NCBI GenBank assembly: GCA_027068245.1
Contig: JAMOUF010000218.1
Coordinates: 1-7,247, forward strand
Reading direction: 5' to 3'
Origin: Campylobacterales bacterium
GTDB lineage: Bacteria; Campylobacterota; Campylobacteria; Campylobacterales; Nitratiruptoraceae
DNA: 7,247 nt
Part shown: in pieces, positions 5,966 through 7,247 of the stretch
How the letters are laid out: every line of letters starts with the position of its first letter
How positions within the stretch are numbered: the first letter of the stretch is position 1
The notes under the pieces: model-generated
Database searches by the model: none
Told to the model about the DNA's origin: nothing
Seen by the model: only the letters and a program-made list of their open reading frames with translations
Translations under genes and position numbers: made by a program

Positions 5966-6592
5966 ATGGTCTTTAACGACAGGTTCGAAGCTGGAGAGAT
6001 ACTGGCCAATATGTTAAAAGAGTATGCCAACGACCCCGATACCGTGGTAATCGCCCTGCCAAGAGGCGGAGTGCCGGTGGCCTATGTGATAGCCAAAAAA
6101 CTAAATCTTCCCATGGATATATTCTTCGTAAAAAAAATCCCATCTCCTTACAATCCCGAGGCCGCCATCGGGGCCGTGAGCGAGAACGGGCTGGAGTTTA
6201 TAAATCAGCGGGCGGTGGCTATGCTTAATGTCTCAAGAGAGTATATAGAGGAGCAAAAGAGAAAGATTTTGGAGGGTATCGCCCAAAAAAGAGCCCTTTA
6301 CAACAAACCCAGAATCTCTGTCAAGGGAAAGAGGGTCATTTTGGTGGATGACGGGGTTGCGACTGGAGCCAGTATGTATCTGGCCGCCCAGGCTTTGAGG
6401 CAGGAGGGGGCCAGGGAGATAATCATCGCCGTGCCCGTGGCCCCGCCGGATGCCTTGGCTTTGCTAAAGGAGGTGGCTGACAGGGTCGTGGTGGTGGACG
6501 TGCCCGTGGATTTTATGGCCGTAGGGCAGTATTACAGGGATTTTCACCAGTTAAGCGATGAGGAGGTGATGGATTTGTTAAAGGCCTCTTAG
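5966..6592 (+). CDS. Phosphoribosyltransferase-domain protein
   Basis: A 208-residue type I phosphoribosyltransferase fold, cytoplasmic. The PRPP-binding signature VILVDDGVATGAS is at 124-136, with the paired acids Asp128 and Asp129 and the TGAS phosphate loop. Other conserved parts are LPRGGVPVA (31-39), KKIPSPYNPEAAIGAV (56-71) and the C-terminal DFMAVGQYYRDFHQLSDEEV (182-201). This pattern belongs to the predicted phosphoribosyltransferase group often found alone or fused to a hydrolase; its base substrate is not established and cannot be read from the sequence. AGGAGG lies five bases before the ATG. The gene is divergent from dtd and its last 15 bases overlap the end of the DUF218 gene. 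Confidence 0.9.
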   Translation: MVFNDRFEAGEILANMLKEYANDPDTVVIALPRGGVPVAYVIAKKLNLPMDIFFVKKIPSPYNPEAAIGAVSENGLEFINQRAVAMLNVSREYIEEQKRKILEGIAQKRALYNKPRISVKGKRVILVDDGVATGASMYLAAQALRQEGAREIIIAVPVAPPDALALLKEVADRVVVVDVPVDFMAVGQYYRDFHQLSDEEVMDLLKAS

Positions 6593-7247
6593 GTAGAGGC
6601 TAAGAAGCCCCAGGTATTCGTGAAGTGCCAGATAGCTGTTGTAAAGGTTATACATATTCGGCAGGTGGCTCCAAAAGCTGAGGCCCCTCTCCCAGCTTCT
6701 AAAGTCCGTTTTTTTGGGCGTTATATAAAAACCGAAATGTCTGAAAATCCGGTAACTTCTTGGCATATGATAGGCTGAGGTAACCAAAATCACCGAGGGG
6801 GCTTTTTGTTTCAACAGGGCTTTGGTGTATTTCGCGTTCTCATAAGTATCCCGGCTTTTTCCCTCTATTACGAAACAGCCTCTTTTTGGCTCTTTACACT
6901 CTTTGAAAGGGAGATTGAAATTTTTTATCATAATCTCGATGGTAAAACGGGCGTTGCCTCCTTCGTAGCCGCTGTAAATCAGAGGCAGCGACTTTTTATT
7001 TGCAAGCAGCAACGCCGTTACAACCCTTTTTACACCCTGGGGGCTAAGCTTCAAGTAGGGGTCTTTGTCCGCCTGTCCCCCTCCCAGAACCACCACGGCC
7101 ATTGGGTTTACGGGATTTTTATCAAAACTTTTCTCCTCCAGAGGTTTTAGCAGATAGTTGGAAAAAGATGTGCTAAGCAGTAAAAAGAGCAGGGCCGCCA
7201 CAAACAGGCTCTTTTTGAACCTTTTGGCAAAAAAGGCCGCCGCAAAC
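6578..7247 (-). CDS. YdcF/ElyC-like DUF218 membrane protein, 5' end outside window
   Basis: DUF218 proteins such as ElyC and SanA are inner-membrane proteins linked in E. coli to envelope precursor metabolism. The frame stays open to the right edge, so the gene continues beyond it; 222 residues are visible. In visible numbering, residues about 13-26 (SLFVAALLFLLLST) form a transmembrane segment followed by YLLKPLE, the junction typical of two-helix ElyC-type members. The first helix would lie off the window. The domain follows with VLGGG (53-57), SRDTYENA (131-138), VTSAYHMPRSYRIFRHFGF (155-173) and a closing HEYLGLLSLYL, all family hallmarks. A GTG at 7199-7201 could be read as a start, but it falls inside the membrane helix and lacks a good ribosome site. 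The 3' end overlaps the phosphoribosyltransferase gene by 15 bases. Confidence 0.88.
   Translation of the reverse strand, partial: FAAAFFAKRFKKSLFVAALLFLLLSTSFSNYLLKPLEEKSFDKNPVNPMAVVVLGGGQADKDPYLKLSPQGVKRVVTALLLANKKSLPLIYSGYEGGNARFTIEIMIKNFNLPFKECKEPKRGCFVIEGKSRDTYENAKYTKALLKQKAPSVILVTSAYHMPRSYRIFRHFGFYITPKKTDFRSWERGLSFWSHLPNMYNLYNSYLALHEYLGLLSLYLRGL
6584..6600. terminator. Hairpin at the overlapping convergent gene ends
   Basis: GCCTCT, loop TAGGT, AGAGGC forms a perfect six-pair stem, with a seventh G-U pair possible, right over the stop codon of the phosphoribosyltransferase gene and inside the last codons of the DUF218 gene. There is no T run on the plus strand, and only CTTTAAC follows on the minus strand. 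At best it is a weak terminator or 3'-end structure. Confidence 0.3.

Noticed and set aside
7199..7201. GTG as the true start of the DUF218 protein
   Set aside because: It would begin inside a transmembrane helix. The upstream frame is open to the edge, and the residues before it fit the inter-helix loop of ElyC-type proteins.

Overview
The window looks like a compact bacterial chromosome segment, most likely from a Campylobacterota (epsilonproteobacterial) lineage. That placement is inference: the Lys/Glu/Ile-rich proteins, near-total coding coverage, frequent ATGA gene overlaps, and AT-rich -10 boxes without an obvious -35 all fit, but no rRNA or other taxonomic marker is present. There is no mobile element, CRISPR array, tRNA or rRNA, and no gene-free stretch longer than about 90 bases.

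Layout. Positions 1-719 hold the 3' half of a rarA-type replication/recombination ATPase gene on the + strand, cut by the window edge. Converging on it is an amtB -> PII (glnK/glnB) operon on the - strand (2369-738), an ammonium channel and its regulator. An intergenic region of about 90 bp separates amtB from a divergent + strand gene (2461-3168). That gene encodes a shortened NtrC-like AAA+ protein with a Fis-type helix-turn-helix but no GAFTGA loop and no recognisable arginine fingers. The region carries a -10-like box in each direction and an 11-bp palindrome between them.

From 5923 down to 3158 lies a - strand operon of four genes joined by three successive 4-bp ATGA overlaps: dtd (D-aminoacyl-tRNA deacylase), an exported glycoside-hydrolase-like barrel, a half-sized methyltransferase-like protein, and a PAS protein with a degenerate histidine-kinase-like C-terminus. 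The last gene overlaps the end of the AAA+/Fis gene tail to tail by 11 bp.

A 42-bp divergent promoter region, whose two Shine-Dalgarno sequences form an 11-bp inverted repeat, separates dtd from a + strand phosphoribosyltransferase gene (5966-6592). This overlaps by 15 bp the end of a - strand YdcF/ElyC-like (DUF218) membrane protein gene that runs off the right edge.

How the genes work together. The firmest functional unit is amtB-PII, where PII gates the channel according to nitrogen and energy status. The most interesting possibility is that the neighbouring NtrC-like and NtrB-like (PAS plus pseudo-kinase) proteins are degenerate derivatives of a two-component nitrogen-control pair, still encoded beside amtB-PII. 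This is a hypothesis from domain appearance and position only. dtd, the phosphoribosyltransferase and the DUF218 protein look like ordinary housekeeping or conserved genes.
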